Shown one piece after another: positions 21,545 to 32,400 of a stretch of DNA of 62,500 nt (its first letter is position 1; every line of letters begins with the position of its first letter). The notes under the pieces are model-generated. The model was not told where the DNA came from and made no database searches. It saw only the letters and a program-made list of their open reading frames with translations. Origin of the DNA: Symbiodinium natans. Lineage: Eukaryota > Sar > Dinophyceae > Suessiales > Symbiodiniaceae. A program made the translations under genes and the position numbers. The stretch lies in the NCBI GenBank assembly GCA_905221605.1, contig CAJNDS010002314.1, positions 128,678 to 191,177 of the forward strand. Direction: 5' to 3'.

Positions 21545-23521
21545 GTCTGTTTTGGGTTAGCAGGACTTATAGGACTTACTAACCTATGTACAAGTAGGGT
21601 CTAAGTCCTGCCTAAGCTACCTAAGAGTGACCTAAGTCTGTGGAAGTTGTGAAGAGGTTAAGAAATGTTACATAAGTTGCTAAGTTATGCTAACTTTTCT
21701 CAGTTTTGCCTAGCTTATCTAACTTTTCCTAACAGTTTCCTAACAATTTGGTGTTTATATATATATATATTTTTTTTCATATGTTTGAAGATATAGCCTG
21801 GAAGCTTCGTTTCTTTCGTTTGGCATCGATCTCAATATGTCTGTCAGATATGGCATAGAAGCTTCGTTTCTTTCGTTTGGCATCGATCGGAATATGTCTG
21901 TCAGATATGGCATAGAAGCTTCGTTTCTTTCGTTTGGCATCGTTCGCCGAAGCTTTGGCGATTCAGTTTACTTCGTTCGTTTGAGGACTAGTGGTTTCCA
22001 GGGTTTGGGGTTTGGGATGTAGGTCTGGGGTTTAGGATTTAGGGTTGGGGGGTGAGGGTTGATGGAGAGTTGAGGATATATAGGGTTTACGGTTACGAAC
22101 TCAGGGTTTAGGATTTAAGGTTTAGGGTTGACTGGAGTGAGGCTCACAGCCCCAGCTCAGCCCTCAACCCTAACCCACCCTATCAAGAGGATAGCACTTT
22201 TAACCCCATCAACCCCGAACACCCAGAGAAGCCTCAACCCCCAACCCTCCATCCCTCAACCCCCTACCCCCCATCAACCCCCAACCCTACGAGCCAAAGT
22301 TTAGGGTTTCGGGTTTGAGGGTTTCAGGCCTCATTGTGCCCACTCTACCCTGCAAAAATATAAGGTTAAGGCCGAAACCCTAAGCCTAAACCCTGAACCC
22401 TAAACCCTAAATCCTCAACCCTAAACCCCAAGCCCTAAGCCCTAAACCCCCTAAACCCTCTAAACCCTAAGCCCTAAAACCCTAAACCCTAAATTTGGTG
22501 GCAGCGAAACCAAAAACAGCTGCAAGTTAAATTCAACTTTTATTTAACTTGCAGCTGTTTTTGGTTTCGGGGCCACCAAAAAATGTTGGGGACAGTGCCT
22601 GCGGGTGGGAATCAACGTTATAAAACCTATATTTGAGACGATTTAGAAGTTGAAGGACGACCCCATACGACATCTACTGCCTAGACCCCAAAACCCTCAA
22701 TCAAGCCCGACGACTCGAAATCCCAAACCGCGAAAAAATCAGAGAATTCGGAATTTTTCTGAAATTTTCGTGGTCCTAGTACTAAATGCAAGAGGAAAAA
22801 ATTCAGAAACTTCGGATTTTCTGAGTATTCTGAATTCTGAATGGGTTGATTTTCTTACGAGAAATATATGCATCTGAGGATGGTTTGGAGCTTTAAGTAT
22901 ATTGAACCTATGGATACAAAAGAGGTTTAAGTAAATTGCAGAAATATAAAAGGAGAAAGAGTTCGGGACAAACCAAAGGGACATCAACTTCACTGGTGCA
23001 GTTATAGCGCAGCACAAAATTCGTTTCTTTGTTTCTGGTCTGCCCCTTCCTCAGAAAAGCTAACTTTTTCAAACTTGATGGATTTTGCTGGTCCGCGACT
23101 TTGATCCTAAACCCTAAGGCCTCTGCTGAGCGATTTTGATCCGATGGATTTTGCTGCTGAGCGATTTTGATCCTACACCCCCTAAACCCTATGCTGAGCG
23201 ATGCTGAGCCGATGGATTTTCCTGCTAAGCTATGTTGAGTCGATGGATTTTGCTGCTCCGCGACTTTGATCCTAAACCCTAAACCCTCTGCTGAGCGAAT
23301 TTGATCCGATGGATCTTGCTGCTGAGCGATTGTGAGCCTGAACCCTAAACCCTCTGCTGAGCGATTTTGATCCAAGGGATTTGTGCCAAGCAGATCTCAG
23401 GAGCCAAGTCACTGCCCAAGCGGGCTTCAGTGCCGAGTGTTTAGGGTCGACAGGTCAATGGGATGCAGGAAGGCCTCTCTGCGGACGACACTTCTGGAGC
23501 CCAAGCAAGCCCAAGCAAGCC
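21545..23521 (+). repeat. Left arm of ~2-kb inverted repeat
   Basis: Pairs with 23,569-25,618 on the other strand at very high similarity. Contents, outer to inner: an AT-rich part, three 57-bp units containing GAAGCTTCGTTTCTTTCG (21,801-21,945), short heptamer arrays (21,990-22,490), a nested hairpin (22,494-22,580), a TTCTGAATT-rich part, and repeats of CTGAGCGATTTTGATCC (23,090-23,370). Open frames here are mirrored in the other arm and are repetitive, so I do not call genes. Confidence 0.9.
22494..22580. repeat. Nested hairpin in left arm
   Basis: TTTGGTGGC...AACAGCTGCAAGTTAAA pairs with TTTAACTTGCAGCTGTT...GCCACCAAA. A stem of about 35-38 bp surrounds a short AT loop. The corresponding hairpin in the other arm is at 24,538-24,625. 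Confidence 0.85.
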
Positions 23522-23568
23522 GCGGGTGGGGGGAGGTGGGCCTGAGAAGCAGCCCCTGCTGCAGCCCG

Positions 23569-25618
23569 GGCTTGCTTGGGCTTGCTTGGGCTCCAGAAGT
23601 GTCGTCCGCAGAGAGGCCTTCCTGCATCCCATTGACCTGTCGACCCTATAAACCCTCGGTACTGCAGCCCGCTTGGGCAGTGACTTGGCTCCTGAGATCT
23701 GCTTGGCACAAATCCCTTGGATCAAAATCGCTCAGCAGAGGGTTTAGGGTTCAGGCTCACAATCGCTCAGCGGCAAGATCCATCGGATCAAATTCGCTCA
23801 GCAGAGGGTTTAGGGTTTAGGATCAAAGTCGCGGAGCAGCAAAATCCATCGACTCAACATCGCTTAGCAGGAAAATCCATCGGCTCAGCATCGCTCAGCA
23901 TAGGGTTTAGGGGGTGTAGGATCAAAATCGCTCAGCAGCAAAATCCATCGGATCAAAATCGCTCAGCAGAGGGCTTAGGGTTTAGGATCAAAGTCGCGGA
24001 CCAGCAAAATCCATCAAGTGTGAAAAAGTTAGCTTTTCTGAGGAAGGGGCAGACCAGAAACAAAGAAACGAATGTTGTGCTGCGCTATAACTGCACCAGT
24101 GAAGTTGATGTCCCTTTGGTTTGTCCCGAACTCTTTCTCCTTTTATATTTCTGCAATTTACTTAAACCTCTTTTGTATCCATAGGTTCAATATACTTAAA
24201 GCTCAACCATCCTCAGATGCATATATTTCTCGTAAGAAAATCAACCCATTCAGAATTCAGAATACTCAGAAAATCCGAAGTTTCTGAATTTTTTCCTCTT
24301 GCATTTAGTACTAGGACCACGAAAACTTCAGAAAAAATCCGAATTTTCTGATTTTTTCGCGGTTTGGGATTTCGAGTCGTCGGGCTTGATTGAGGGTTTT
24401 GGGGTCTAGGGTTTAGGGTTTAGGGTTTATTAAGCTTGCAGTAGATGTCGTATGGGGTCGTCCTTCAACTTCTAAATCGTCTCAAATATAGGTTTTATAA
24501 CGTTGATTCCCACCCGCAGGCATTGTCCCCAACATTTTTTGGTGGCCCCGAAGCCGAAAACAGCTGCAAGTTAAATAATAAGTTGAATTTAACTTGCAGC
24601 TGTTCTTGGTTTCGCTGCCACCAAATTTAGGGTTTAGGGTTTTAGGGCTTAGGGTTTAGAGGGTTTAGGGGGTTTAGGGCTTAGGGCTTGGGGTTTAGGG
24701 TTGAGGATTTAGGGTTTAGGGTTCAGGGTTTAGGCTTAGGGTTTCGGCCTTAACCTTATATTTTTGCAGGGTAGAGTGGGCACAATGAGGCCTGAAACCC
24801 TCAAACCCGAAACCCTAAACTTTGGCTCGTAGGGTTGGGGGTTGATGGGGGGTAGGGGGTTGAGGGATGGAGGGTTGGGGGTTGAGGCTTCTCTGGGTGT
24901 TCGGGGTTGATGGGGTTAAAAGTGCTATCCTCTTGATAGGGTGGGTTAGGGTTGAGGGCTGAGCTGGGGCTGTGAGCCTCACTCCAGTCAACCCTAAACC
25001 TTAAATCCTAAACCCTGAATTCGTAACCGTAAACCCTATATATCCTCAACTCTCCATCAACCCTCACCCCCCCAACCCTAAATCCTAAACCCCAGACCTA
25101 CATCCCAAACCCAAAGCCCTAGAAACCACTATTCCTCAAACGAACGAAGTAAACTGAATCGCCAAAGCTTCGGCGAACGATGCCAAACGAAAGAAACGAA
25201 GCTTCTATGCCATATCTGACAGACATATTGCGATCGATGCCAAACGAAAGAAACGAAGCTTCTATGCCATATCTGACAGACGTATTGCGATCGATGCCAA
25301 ACGAAAGAAACGAAGCTTCTATGCCTGAGATCGATGCCAAACGAAAGAAACGAAGCTTCTATGCTTTCTCTTCAAACATATGAAAATAGAAAACACCAAA
25401 ATGTTTGGAAAATGTTAGGAAAAGTTTGATAAGCTAGGAAATACTGAGAAAAAGTTAACATAACTTAGCAACTTATGTAACATTTCTTATGTAACATTTC
25501 TTAACCTCTTCACAACTTCCACAGACTCAGGTCACTCTTAGGTAGCTTGGGCAGGACTTAGAACCTACTGGTACATAGGTTAGTAAGTCCTATAAGTTTT
25601 GCTAACCCAAAACAGACA
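23569..25618 (-). repeat. Right arm of ~2-kb inverted repeat
   Basis: Reverse complement of the left arm, with small differences. The 57-bp unit has three full copies plus a truncated one (25,180-25,370). A 28-bp telomeric-type insertion at 24,410-24,437 is missing from the left arm. Scattered substitutions are also present. These differences argue against a pure assembly or amplification artefact. Confidence 0.9.
24538..24625. repeat. Nested hairpin in right arm
   Basis: Counterpart of the hairpin at 22,494-22,580. Arms begin TTTGGTGGCC and end GCTGCCACCAAA, with AACAGCTGCAAGTTAAAT in the stem. Confidence 0.85.
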
Positions 25619-25897
25619 TATAGTGAAAGCTTCAATCTACCTTGCGACACAATGTCTGCCAGCCGCTTACATAAAATGCAAATAGGAAGCAACATTCGCA
25701 CTAACAAAAAACAAGTAAAAAAGATACAAAAAGATAGCCGGCGCATACTAAAACATATAACAGGATATAAATAGATATATCCAGCTTGTAACTAACTTGC
25801 AAGTTGCTCTTAACTGACTTATAACTTTTTATGCTAAGTGCTGCGTAAGTGACTTATAACCACTTATAAGTGCCCTATCTCAAAAGAACCCTCTGTG

Positions 25898-26592
25898 TAG
25901 TCTCGCAGCTCTTTGTTCACCTCGATCGCGGCCAGCATGCTGTTGAGCCAATTGCGCTCCGAGTGTTCTTTCCAGAAAACGGCGGCAGCATCGCAGAGGA
26001 GCAACGGGTTCTCGGACTGCAACCATTTGGAGCCTTGTCGACGCGGGACAGACAAGCGACGCAACAACTGAACACTCAGGCCGGCAGAGTCAGCATACTC
26101 TGCCATCCGTTTGCAGGCACCGCTCCAGTCCGGTTTCGGCATCGGGAGGAAATAGTCTCGGCCAAAAGACATCGCAGGATCTGACCAAACTTTCCAACCC
26201 ACGCTGAGCCAATCAGGTGCCATGAAGTACGCACTATGACTGATGTAGATTGGAAGATGACGAATCCGCTTGCCAGCACCCGTAGTCTTCGTCTTCTCGA
26301 GCACGCCAACCAGGCCCAGGCGATTCAGACGCAGACTAGAAGGATTTAAACCACATAAGTCACTGGTGCGGCACGCAGTCCACAACTTCAGAAGCTTGCA
26401 GAAAGCTAAACCACGCGCATATAGAGGTGCCTGAGCATCGACGACCGTGAGCTCCAAGGACCCCACCATCACCAGGGGCAGAAGCGGGGCTTTCTTGGTC
26501 GGGGGGGCGCCGACCTCCAGGTCATGCGTTGCTTGGTTCACAAAATTCCGAAGAATCTGCGACGCTGAAACCCGATCCCTGGAACGCAGCCA
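25898..26592 (-). pseudogene. Tyrosine recombinase, catalytic core fragment
   Basis: Frame open from 26,649; the meaningful part starts near 26,592 after a frameshift from the upstream fragment. Residues are numbered from 26,649. The catalytic Arg is Arg94 (TACRTSDLCGL), candidate catalytic Lys lies in KTKTTGAGKR (119-128), and HxxR is His229-Arg232 (KEHSERN). The frame runs to Tyr251, whose TA is the target site of the foldback element; about ten extra residues then read into the element and stop. Restored by excision, the nucleophilic Tyr would sit 31 residues after the Arg of HxxR, a normal YR spacing. The likely role was integrating the circular DNA copy of the retroelement. Confidence 0.8.
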
Positions 26593-27506
26593 ACTTTTTC
26601 CATGAAAGCAAATGCCGAGACAACAGCTTCTGGCACAGTGCGACCGCAAGGTTCGCCCACACGCTCACGCAAATAATCCAGCACGATGCCCACGTGAGAA
26701 GGCCATGGACATCCACAGGCACCCAGGCTGAAGATACGGACCCTGCGCCACTCGCGAACCTTCTTGCGAATAGTGGAAGCCCTCATAGAACCCAGGGACG
26801 CAACAATGATTTCCTCAGGCGCAGATGCCAGTTGCGCTTGCGCAGCAATAGGTAGACCTGCTTCGGAAACCAGCTCCGCCAACTCACGCCTGCAATGAAG
26901 TAGTCTCTGCGCATCGATAGATTCACGCGACTGTCCGTCTTCAACTCGAGAAAGTTGATTGCGACTTCGAAAGAGCAGCGTACTACTGCGCCGACAAGCA
27001 CCGGACTTCGACCGCAGCCAAGATAAGGTGTCACACAGGCCAGGGGCAGTCGACTCATACTGCGGAAGTCGACGCGCAAGAAGCACTCGCTGCCAAGCAG
27101 GATCCACAAGGCTACGGCGTTTGCAAGCGGAAGTGGCTTCGCATTGCACTAGAGTCCACAAAGCACGTGCCACATGGCTCGCGCGAGCATCTCCAGGTGC
27201 ATACTGCGCTACCACGCTGGCCATGTCGTCCGCGTTGTCCACTAAGAAGGCGAGAACACTTGCAGATGGGACTAAGCCACCAGTACAACCGTACTCAGCT
27301 CGAAATCTGCGAGGCAACATAGCCCACAGCTCAGCCGGGGAATCGCTGCTGCACATCTCAACAACAGAGGAAAGAGCAAGAAAACAAGAATGCCGTCCGA
27401 AGGCACTGCAGTCACTCGAGCAAGACCGCTCGACCCCACACAGTGACACACTCGGACAACTGTCGCACGTACACAGGTTAAGCAACATGCAACTGCAGCA
27501 ACGCAA
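26538..27506 (-). pseudogene. Tyrosine recombinase, N-terminal fragment
   Basis: 322-codon open frame; a likely start is the ATG at 27,356 (MCSSDSPAELW). The last third (about 240-313: SMRASTIRKKVREWRRV to KVGCVPGIGF) looks like a SAM-like core-binding domain of YRs, with GRTVPEAVVSAFAF typical of YR N-domains beside dinoflagellate retroelements. The frame then leaves register with the catalytic core, which continues in another frame; the shift lies between about 26,560 and 26,592. No obvious slippery heptamer is present, so mutation is likelier than programmed frameshifting. The first 240 residues have no recognised domain. Confidence 0.7.
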
Positions 27507-27661
27507 TGCCTACAAAGCGCCAGCAAGGCCAACCCTGCACACAACGCACTCCCGGATCCCACTTCGTGCCCAGCAAGTGTTCACCCCGCGTGCTGTTACG
27601 GACATTTCCGTTTTGAGGCCGGCATATGCCCCTATAAGCCATGCATGCCTGGAGGCAAAAG

Positions 27662-27682
27662 CCGCTGATGCTCATGATGCGC
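27662..27682 (-). repeat. 21-bp inverted repeat, right copy
   Basis: Exact reverse complement of 16,189-16,209. It lies in a GC-rich flank with other GCATCA motifs (27,700-27,770), so the motif could be a short dispersed repeat rather than a true transposon end. Confidence 0.7.
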
Positions 27683-27849
27683 GGCCGGGCGGGGGGCCAG
27701 GGTGCGCATCATCGAGGCTTCGTTTCTCTTTGGGGACCCGGGGGGCGAGCATCAGCAGCATCAGCGGCTCCGGAAAAGGTTTCGGGCGGCAGGATTTCGA
27801 AGAATGCTGGCATAACTCCATAACATGGCACTCGACATGCGCACATGCG

Positions 27850-28330
<481 letters not shown>

Positions 28331-28760
28331 TTGGGGTTTGGGGTTGAGGGTTTAGGGCGCAAATAAAAGTCTAATGTTCAACTATTGGCTGAGTAAGGTG
28401 CTGACGATCATGCTTGCCACGCATTGCCAGAACGTGAGAAGGCACAGAGTCCGGAAGAGCGTGTCAATACTTGCCATCGTTACCTCGTTCATGGCTGGGA
28501 TAGAATTAGGGTTCAAGACTGCTCTCATGGCATTCTGAGCCTAACTGTTGGGGTTTGAACCCCCGTGACAATTCGAGGTCAAAAACCTAAACCCTTGATC
28601 TGAGACCCTAAATCCCAAACCCTAAGACCCACCTAACCCTGCTTAAAGGCTACGGGTTGAGAGTCTAGTGTTTAGGTTTGAAGTTTCTGCGGTCTCGGGG
28701 TCGGGCTTCAGGCTTTAGGGTTTAGAGTTTAGGATTTAGAGTTTAGGGTGTAAGTTTCCG
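28331..28760. other. Spacer with sparse heptamers
   Basis: Unique DNA with a few degenerate telomeric heptamers. No open frame of interest and no RNA gene recognised. Confidence 0.6.
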
Positions 28761-28774
28761 GGTTTCTTCTACAG

Positions 28775-29205
28775 TGTGGCCGTGGATGCCTCCACGGTGC
28801 TTGTGAACACGAACACCTCCACGGTGTTTGCAACGTCTAAGACTGCAAATGCTGAACATGAACACCTCCACGGTGTTTGCGAACGTGAAAACTGTACATG
28901 CACACTTCCACAGTGTGGCCATGCACCTCCACGGTGTTTCTGAACATGAACACCTCCACGGTGTTTGCGAACGTGAAAACTGTACATGCACACTTCCACA
29001 GTGTGGCCATGCACCTCCACGGTGTTTCTGAACATGAAAACCTCCACGGTGTTTGCGAGCGTGAAAACTGTACATGCACACTTCCACAGTGTGGCCATGC
29101 ACCTCCACGGTGTTTCTGAACATGAACACCTCCACGGTGTTTGTGAACATGAAGACGGTAGACGACGCTCCCAAAGTGTGGCCACGAACACCTCCACGGT
29201 GTTTG
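28775..29205 (+). repeat. 88-bp higher-order tandem repeat
   Basis: CACACTTCCACAGTGTGGCC recurs exactly 88 bp apart (28,901, 28,989, 29,077). Each 88-bp unit holds CACCTCCACGGTGTTT twice, alternating with GAAC-G/A-TGAAAAC. More degenerate units flank it on both sides. The mid-unit CCACAGTGTGG and CACCTCCACGGTG are near-palindromes. Long His/Thr/Val-rich frames occur on both strands and are products of the repeat. Confidence 0.9.
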
Positions 29206-29399
29206 TATGAGGCTCCGGCCAATCAGGACTCCGAGACCCTTCATGTCTTCCCAGCCCTGTACTCGTGGGTGCTAGCTCCCAATATACGGTAAAACCCGCG
29301 GACCAGACGAGGCACCTAGTTCAGACCGCGCAGCTCTACGAGCCGAAAATCCGAAGGCCCAAGACCCTTCGTTGCCCTAGACACTCAACCCTGAACCCG

Positions 29400-29443
<44 letters not shown>

Positions 29444-32400
29444 GCTGCTGTGCTTGCTGCCGTTGTCCTGCTGCTGGTGGGCGTGCCCGGCTGTGGGCGA
29501 CAGCCCGTTAGATTAAGGGTTCAGGGTTCAGGGTTTAGGGTTTAGAGTTTAGAGTTTAGGGTTTTTAGGGTTCAGGGTTTAGGGCCGTGTATTTGGGTTT
29601 GACAGCAGCAACCTGTGCGACAAATGTGGTGTTTTTCCGACACTAGGTCACTAGGCGTACCTTATTGGGGTCCTGATTCCGGATTGTAAGGGAAGCCTTT
29701 GTTAAGGTGCCCTATTGTCAGAAACCCCCATGTAGTTTGGGGGGTTCTGAAGGGGGGGCTTCGGTTCTTGGGGGTGCAGGGGCACCAGCATCCTTCCTGC
29801 CCTTGAAGGTGTCCTTGAGAAGACAGCGGCATGTGGGAGGTTTACGATATTCGGGGTACCCTATTGGGGCCCTTCTTACAAGGGGATCCTACGAAACCTG
29901 GGTCTATTTTAGGGGTCCCTCACTTTCGCAATCCCCCCCCACCCCGAAACCCTAAACCCTACAGTAAACTCTAAACCCTAAACCAAACCCTAAACCCGAG
30001 TATCTCTGCCAAACACAATCTCATAAAGCACCAGAAAGCAGAAGCCTAAGAGGCGTCACCCGGCTTTAGGTTTTGGGGTTTAGGGTTTAGGGTTTGCGGC
30101 GCGAGGTCTTCAAACCCTTACTTTCAGCCAGCTTATGTCAGCCCGCCTCCGCCGGTCGTGTCGTCGACTTTCGCAGTCGTGGGTCTCTGCACTTCAACTC
30201 GCTCAGGCTCCACCGCTTCTGTTGCCAGAGGGGCCTAGGAAATGGACTAGGTTTTAGGGTTTAGGGTTTAGGGTGTAATAAGTTTAGGGTGTAGGGTTTA
30301 GAGAGTTTAGGGTTTAGGGTTTCGGGAGTCTTTAGGTGCGTGCTGTGGGGGCTTTGGGGGATTAGGGTCATTGGGTTTAGGGTTGCCAAAATCATAAGCG
30401 TTCAGGGTCCCTAAACCCTAAACCCTAAAAGCCTAAATCCCCGAACCCTCAGGAAGGCTGACAGCCCTAAACCCTAAAAGCTAAACCCTAAACACTAAAC
30501 CCTAAACTCTTAACCCTAAAACCTAAACCCTAAACCCTAACCCTCGGCGAGGCGTTGGGGCTTAGGGTTTATAGGGGTTATAGGGCTTGTAGGATCTGTA
30601 GGGAGAATGTTGGTTGCATAGGGTTTAGGGTTTAGGGTTTAGGTGTTAGGGGTTAGGGTTTAGGGGATTAGGGTTTAGAGTTTAGAAATTAGGGTTCAGG
30701 GTAGCTAGGTTGCAGACCTTGCCGGTAAGGCTCTAGGGTTTGGGTTTAGGGTTTAGGGTTTAGGGTTTAGGGTTTAGGGTTTAGGGTTTAGGGTTTAGGG
30801 TTTAGGGTTTAGGGTTTAGGGTTTAGGGTTTAGGGACTGTGTCATTTCGTTCCGGTTATGCTGAGGCTGACCAGAGCCCTAAACCGGGAACCCGGAACCC
30901 GCTTCCCAAGCCGGAAAACCCTAAGCCCTAGCAAACCCTGAGCCCAAAACCCTAAACCCTAAACCCTAAACCCTAAACCCTAAACCCTAAACCCTAAACC
31001 CTAAACCCTAAACCCTAAACCCTAAACCCTAAACCCTAAACCCTAACCCTGTAAGCTGAAGAGCCCAAGCCCCAAAATCGCCTGTATGAAGCAGGTTTTT
31101 GTTGTTTGCTAGTATCATCAAAAGGATACTCCATAGACACTCACAAATAACAGCAACATAATCTCTCACACAGACACTGAATCCCAACACGAAGCCCCGA
31201 ACCCTAAACCCGAAAACCTAATGCCTAAACCCTAAACCCTAACCCTGAACGTTCCACCCCTAAATCCTCACCCTAAACCCTAAACCCTAACCCTAAACCC
31301 CAAAACTCTGAACCCTAAACCCCTAAACCCTGAACCCTAAACCTACATCCTAGACCCTAGACCCTATACCCTAAATCCTAAACCCTAAACCCTACTCGTA
31401 CAAGTGCTAGGGCAGCACCTCCGGTAACTCCGCCACTGGCGCGGGAAGGTCAACTGCTGCCCTCGGTGCGGCTAGGGTTTAGGGTTTAGGGTTTAGGGTT
31501 TAGGGTTTAGGGTTTAGGGCTTAGGGCTTAGGGTTTTGGGTTTAGGGTTTAGGGTTTAGGGTCTAGGGCCTAGGGTCTAGGGTCTAGTAGGGTTTAGCGT
31601 TTCGGGTTCAGGGTTTAGGGTTCAGGGTTGAGGGGTTGAGGGTTGAGGGTTGAGGGTTGAGGGCTTAAGAGGGTTGAGGGTTGAGGGGTTGAGGGCTTTG
31701 GGTTGAGGGTTGGCTTGAGGGTCCCCAAAGCGGTTGCCCCAAACATACCCCACACCTCTTTGGGTTCCAGATAAGCACTAAACCCTAAACCCTAAACCCT
31801 AACCCGAAACCCTAAACCCCAAAACCCTAAACCACAGATCTGGGTTTTAGAGTTTGGGGTTTGGGATTTGGGGAGTAGGGCGATGGCACGACCTCCTCAA
31901 TGTCCGAGGGGCGCTGGGTCGGCCGCAGGTGCAGGTTCCGCGACCTGTGAACCCTAAACCCTAAACCCTAAACCCTAAACCCTAAACCCTAAACCCTCAA
32001 CCTAAACCCGAAACCCCAAATCCCTGAACCCTAAACCCATGAATTCTGCACTGCCACCCAGGAGCACTGAAACCCAAAAGGTCTATGAGCGTGTCGAGGA
32101 CCATAACTGCCCTCGGTTTTAGGGTTTCGGGTTTAGGTTTAGGGTTTAGGATTAGGGTTTAGGGGTTTAGGGTTTAGGGCTTATAGGGCTTAGGGTTTAG
32201 GGTTTAGGGCGTAGGGCGTAGGGTTTAGGGTTGAGGGTCATTGAGTACATATTTTTTTCGTGTAAAGGTTGAGAGTTTTGTCAGGATTTAGGTTGTATTG
32301 CACCTAAATCCTCAACCCTAATCCCTGAAACCCCGAAAACCTGAACCCTAAGCCCGAATCCCTAAACCCTACTAGACCCTAACCCTAACCCCCCCCCCCC

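Larger units (their letters stand above)
20975..25897. mobile_element. Foldback transposon inserted in the recombinase gene
   Basis: A 4,923-bp insertion with terminal inverted repeats CACAGAGGGTT-G/C-TTTTGAGATAGG (24 bp, one mismatch) flanked by TA on both sides (20,973-20,974 and 25,898-25,899). Inside are long inverted arms, about 21,545-23,521 and 23,569-25,618, around a 47-bp loop. Removing the element and one TA rejoins the YR frame exactly. TA duplication is typical of Tc1/mariner-type elements, but the CACAGAGG end does not match any family I recognise, and no transposase is visible, so the element is non-autonomous. Outside the arms, each end has AT-rich DNA with repeated GTTATAAGT motifs. 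Confidence 0.85.
16189..27682 (-). mobile_element. DIRS-like retroelement with YR-Gag-RT-RNase H order
   Basis: Minus-strand order is tyrosine recombinase (27.5-25.9 kb, continued at 20.97-20.44 kb), Gag-like zinc-finger protein (20.13-18.92 kb) and RT/RNase H (18.91-16.55 kb). A 4.9-kb foldback element interrupts the YR. Perfect 21-bp inverted repeats starting GCGCATCATGAGCATCAG lie at 16,189-16,209 and 27,662-27,682 and may mark the ends, although no target duplication is visible. RT+YR without an integrase or aspartic protease fits YR retrotransposons. Known DIRS, Ngaro and PAT elements have YR last, so either the order is new, the element is permuted, or two neighbours (YR gene plus Gag-RT element) are juxtaposed. 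With the insert removed the unit would be about 6.6 kb. Confidence 0.6.

Noticed and set aside
22908-24184. Two near-identical 155-codon frames on opposite strands
   Set aside because: Mirror images in the two palindrome arms, built from CTGAGCGATTTTGATCC repeats; no domain and no transposase motif.
20975-25897. Giant palindrome as an assembly or amplification artefact
   Set aside because: Arms differ by indels and repeat-copy number, the outer parts differ, and the TA junctions restore the recombinase frame exactly.
28775-29205. CRISPR-like array (regular repeats)
   Set aside because: Spacers between repeats are themselves repeated, units are direct 88-bp satellites, and the genome is eukaryotic. 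The same applies to 48,250-48,800.
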